A stretch of DNA of 64,000 nucleotides from Isoetes taiwanensis (taxonomy: Eukaryota; Streptophyta; Lycopodiopsida; Isoetales; Isoetaceae): positions 3,311,819-3,375,818 of the forward strand of contig JAJEKV010000034.1 in the NCBI GenBank assembly GCA_021234155.1, read 5' to 3'. Below the pieces are notes generated by a model that searched no databases, was not told the DNA's origin, and was given only the letters and a program-made list of their open reading frames with translations. Of this stretch, positions 63,236 to 64,000 are shown piece after piece. Within the stretch, counting starts at the first letter, position 1. Each line of letters starts with the position of its first letter. The position numbers and the translations under genes were made by a program.

Positions 63236-64000
63236 AAAAATTTGCATTATTGATTTTTAGGGTTTCTAGTTAAGAATGTTGTTTTTTAAAAGATGTTAGG
63301 GATGTCAAAGAAACAATTGTGGAGTGGTTAAGAGCAAGAAAAATTTAAATAGTTGGTTTTAAAAAATTAAAAGGAAACTAACTCTTAAGAAAGTAGGGTA
63401 AAGATTCATAATAGGAAGGTTTGAAAAAATTACTAAACAAGATTAATGAATCTAAATTGGTTTAGAGTATAGCCCACATTTGTAAGAACTAATGATTAGT
63501 GAGATTAGGCGCTTTATGGTCATAAATGAGATATGTGCTATTGAAAGTCAAGCCAGGAGATACAAAGCCCAGTCAGCAGTGTGGAAGCCCTTTATGGACA
63601 TGTGAAAAGGAAGTGCCAATTTGAGTTAGCACAAAAAGTGGCAGTCAAGAAGAAATGTTTGACTTCTCTCCTTGACACACATGTAAAACCCGATGATTGG
63701 AAACCCCCATGGATGAACTGAAGACATGTTTGAAGCTTGATCGGTCTGGCTTAAAGTCCCAATCTGCGAGGCTCGTGTCAAGGAATGGGTAGCTTCATGG
63801 AATTCCTCAAAGAAGCGGCGTTTGGATCCACAAGAACATCATTGCGGATCTCAATGCCGTGAGTTGGAGAGTAATTAAAATGCTTTGCATCGAGGAAAGC
63901 TCTAGTGGAGCCGAGGGCACAGCAAACCCCACTTTTCTTTGGAGAATCACATGAGCATAAAATACTGTGCTGATCCCATGCATTAAGTGGATATGATACA
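63236..64000. other. Unassigned right edge
   Basis: A short plus-strand stretch near 63,590-63,720 reads YGHVKRKCQFELAQKVAVKK and SLLDTHVKPDDWKPPWMN, which looks coding, but no family is recognised. It may be the start of a transposon gene that continues beyond the window. Confidence 0.3.

Overview
This window looks like repeat-rich nuclear DNA of a land plant with a large, heavily methylated genome. It holds plant-type Ty3/gypsy elements (one chromovirus and one Athila/Tat-like), L1-type LINEs, a Helitron, a CACTA transposon with TNP2/DUF4218/DUF4216 parts, a Ulp1-like protease remnant, and short pieces resembling an AGO4-type Argonaute and a WG/GW AGO-hook protein. A fern or lycophyte is possible, but the sequence does not settle the lineage. 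I see no ordinary intact host gene, no rRNA, tRNA or CRISPR. Almost every open frame belongs to a mobile element or is an accident of composition.

Layout. 0.2-0.6 kb: a possible LTR. 1.4-7.25 kb: a decayed chromovirus on the minus strand, with a spliced-looking host exon inside its RT. 8.1-8.4 kb: a Ulp1-like remnant. 9.1-19.8 kb: the most unusual unit. Two 3.15-kb direct repeats flank an intact 478-codon RGG-box ORF and a frameshifted Penelope-like reverse transcriptase, both on the minus strand. 19.8-43.6 kb: a nest. LINE-A (minus strand) is cut by an 11.1-kb Athila/Tat-like gypsy element (21,964-33,045), by a 2.8-kb Helitron (33,452-36,268), by a 1.3-kb block with a minisatellite and promoter-like sequence (36,703-37,985) and by LINE-B (from 38,867). 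LINE-B is cut by LINE-C at 42,118, and LINE-C by a CACTA element at 43,583. 43.6-51.4 kb: the degenerate CACTA coding region on the plus strand. 52.5-60.5 kb: an 8-kb tandem array with a 1.1-kb unit and a 290-bp derivative. 60.5-61.6 kb: small gene fragments, including the WG-repeat and Argonaute-like pieces. 61.7-64 kb: CACTA-like subterminal repeats, a long TTC microsatellite and a 120-bp tandem repeat, probably the start of a second CACTA-type element.

How it fits together. Insertion order can be read from which element interrupts which: LINE-A before its four interrupters, LINE-B before LINE-C, LINE-C before CACTA. The gypsy element carries an extra sense-strand ORF of about 813 codons after integrase, broken only by two TAG codons. 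Differences between copies of the 3.15-kb repeats, the gypsy LTRs and the satellite units cluster at CAG/CTG (and CCG/CGG) trinucleotides. That is what basecalling error or mutation at CHG-methylated cytosines would produce, so some frameshifts described here may not be biological.

Limits. All protein assignments rest on motifs read by eye. No alignment, profile search or structure prediction was run.
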